Source of the DNA: Desulfobacteraceae bacterium UBA5623
GTDB lineage: Bacteria; Desulfobacterota; DSM-4660; Desulfatiglandales; Desulfatiglandaceae
Length of the DNA stretch: 6,791 bases
NCBI GenBank assembly: GCA_002424495.1
Contig: DIKH01000413.1
Location: forward strand, 1 to 6,791
Direction of reading: 5' to 3'
How positions within the stretch are numbered: the stretch's first letter is position 1; the number at the start of each line of letters is the position of its first letter. This document shows positions 5,447-6,791 of the stretch, in pieces. Made by a program: the position numbers and the translations under genes. Under the pieces are notes generated by a model, which worked only from the letters and a program-made list of their open reading frames with translations, was not told where the DNA came from and did no database searches.

Positions 5447-6791
5447 ATGGCTAAAGTCAGGGTTTATGAATTGGCTAAAGAGCTTAATATGGACAACAAG
5501 ACTCTTGTTGACAAGCTCCAATCCAGCGGGATGAATGTAAAGAACTATATGAGTACTCTGGATGAGGCTACCATTAAGAAGGCCAGGGAGATTGTCTCTG
5601 GTGTCAAGCCAGAGGTTGTAGAGGAAAAAAGGATAAGGCCGACAGTTATCCGCCGCAGAAAGATGGTTAAGACACCGGAAGAGGTCTCTGATGCTGAGCT
5701 TGAAGAGGAGACCTTGAAAGCAAAGGCTGCCCCGAAACCAGAATCTGACATGGAAAAAGCCATAGGACCCCGAGAGCCTGTCATGGAAGCGGAGGCCCCC
5801 GAGTCAATCGAAACTGAAGCTGAAGGTAAACTCGCCCCCAAGGACCAAGAGACAATGCCAGCCGAAGAACCGCTTGCCCCGCATGAAGAGATCAGTCTTG
5901 AACAGGAGGCGCCTGAAGAAGAACAAGGGCCTGAGGCCCTGCCTGAAAAAGAGGGCGAGCCAAAGATTGAATCAAGACTCAGACCCAAGAAACTGAAAAA
6001 GAAAAAAATGGACCGGCCTGCCAGGATAATCAGGGCAGCCGCTGTAATTGCGCAAGAGGCTGCGCCGGAACCGCCGGAAGAGGAGATGGAAAAACCTGCT
6101 GTCAGGACGCAGGAAATCCAGCCGAAACCTTTACAACCTTTTGAGATAGCGGCGGAAATAACGGAAGAAGAAGAAAAGGTTGAAAAGGGGAAGAAGGGGA
6201 AGAAGAAAGAGGTAATAGAGCTGGATAAGAGGGGTAAGTACCGCTTCAGGAAAAAAGAGGTGTACGAGAGGGCTGATCTATACGAAGACCGGGGCATAGT
6301 ACGTAAAGGCAAAAAGGGTGCCAAAAAGGGCAAGATGGAGGCAGTGAGGGGAAAACACACGGAGATTACCGTACCCAAGGCCATTAAGAGGAGGATTAAA
6401 GTCCCGGAATTTGTAACGGTCGTTGAATTGGCAAAGGCCATGGGGACCAAGGCGGCAGAGCTGATCAAGACTCTTTTGGGCATGGGACATATGGCGAATA
6501 TCAATCAGTCCATTGACTTCGAAACTGCATCGGTCCTTGCGGATGACTTTGGCTACGAACTTGAGCTTGATACCTTTACGGAAGTGGCTCTTATCGCAGA
6601 TAAGGAAGACAAGCCTGAAGACATGAAATTCAGGCCCCCGGTCGTGACCATTATGGGTCACGTGGACCATGGAAAGACCCTGTTGCTCGATTACATAAGA
6701 AAATCAAACATAATAAGTGAAGAGTCAGGCGGGATAACACAACACATCGGGGCCTATTATGTAAGCGGCGAGCGGGGTGATATAGTTTTTC
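5447..6791 (+). CDS. infB: Translation initiation factor IF-2, N-terminal part (cut by window end)
   Basis: IF-2 is the GTPase that brings initiator tRNA to the 30S subunit and promotes subunit joining. The first 448 codons are visible, with no stop before the window end. An IF2_N module (about 1-52, starting MAKVRVYELAKEL) is followed by a long low-complexity linker rich in Glu, Lys, Pro and Ala (about 55-310) with Lys-Gly-Lys clusters. A second IF2_N module (about 319-371, VPEFVTVVELAKAMGT) precedes the GTPase domain, which begins near 395. The G1 motif GHVDHGKT is at 404-411 and the switch I region GGITQHIGAY at 428-437, both standard for IF-2. Residue 412 after the P-loop Thr is Leu, where Ser or Thr is more usual. 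The start ATG 5447 has GGGGGAG about 4 bases upstream. Confidence 0.97.
   Translation, partial: MAKVRVYELAKELNMDNKTLVDKLQSSGMNVKNYMSTLDEATIKKAREIVSGVKPEVVEEKRIRPTVIRRRKMVKTPEEVSDAELEEETLKAKAAPKPESDMEKAIGPREPVMEAEAPESIETEAEGKLAPKDQETMPAEEPLAPHEEISLEQEAPEEEQGPEALPEKEGEPKIESRLRPKKLKKKKMDRPARIIRAAAVIAQEAAPEPPEEEMEKPAVRTQEIQPKPLQPFEIAAEITEEEEKVEKGKKGKKKEVIELDKRGKYRFRKKEVYERADLYEDRGIVRKGKKGAKKGKMEAVRGKHTEITVPKAIKRRIKVPEFVTVVELAKAMGTKAAELIKTLLGMGHMANINQSIDFETASVLADDFGYELELDTFTEVALIADKEDKPEDMKFRPPVVTIMGHVDHGKTLLLDYIRKSNIISEESGGITQHIGAYYVSGERGDIVF

Noticed and set aside
5545..6504. 319-codon Ser-rich open frame on the minus strand
   Set aside because: It is the antisense of the Glu/Lys-rich IF-2 linker; GAA/GAG and AAG codons read backwards give Ser, Phe and Leu. 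It has no motif, and the sense strand is clearly infB.
6278..6670. 130-codon minus-strand open frame
   Set aside because: It lies antisense to the second IF2_N module and the start of the IF-2 G domain, with no recognisable domain.

Overview
The window looks like a chromosomal piece of a Gram-negative (diderm) bacterium. A Desulfobacterota/Deltaproteobacteria-type genome is the best guess. The reasons are an apolipoprotein N-acyltransferase gene (so an outer membrane), moderate GC, a rimP-nusA-ylxR-infB order, a single helix-hairpin-helix tail on NusA, and intergenic debris of a kind I associate with that group. The taxonomic call is inference, not read from a marker gene.

Layout. The left half is on the minus strand: a CorC-like CBS-domain gene (1991-2842) followed downstream by lnt (25-1629). 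In many bacteria these two are close neighbours. Here they are split by about 360 bases of non-coding DNA that holds a truncated 3' end of a group II intron, a stretch of the opposite strand reading like the C-terminal part of a RelE/ParE-type toxin, and a TATCG-rich repeat. A candidate promoter for lnt follows this debris. The right half is on the plus strand: a tRNA-Gly(CCC) gene, a strong intrinsic terminator, then the translation/transcription-factor operon rimP (3327-3815), nusA (3836-5158), ylxR/rnpM (5145-5414) and the first 448 codons of infB (5447 to the window end, still open). The region 2843-3049 is a divergent promoter region with good -35/-10 candidates for both sides and two short inverted repeats.

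How the genes work together. rimP, nusA, ylxR and infB form a conserved operon linking 30S subunit maturation, transcription elongation/termination and translation initiation. Lnt completes lipoprotein acylation at the inner membrane. The CorC-like protein is linked in its family to divalent-cation handling.

No novel multi-gene system is evident. The most interesting points are the leader of the rimP operon, where a tRNA gene is followed by a terminator whose two arms repeat the tRNA acceptor-stem arms, and the mobile-element graveyard between corC and lnt.
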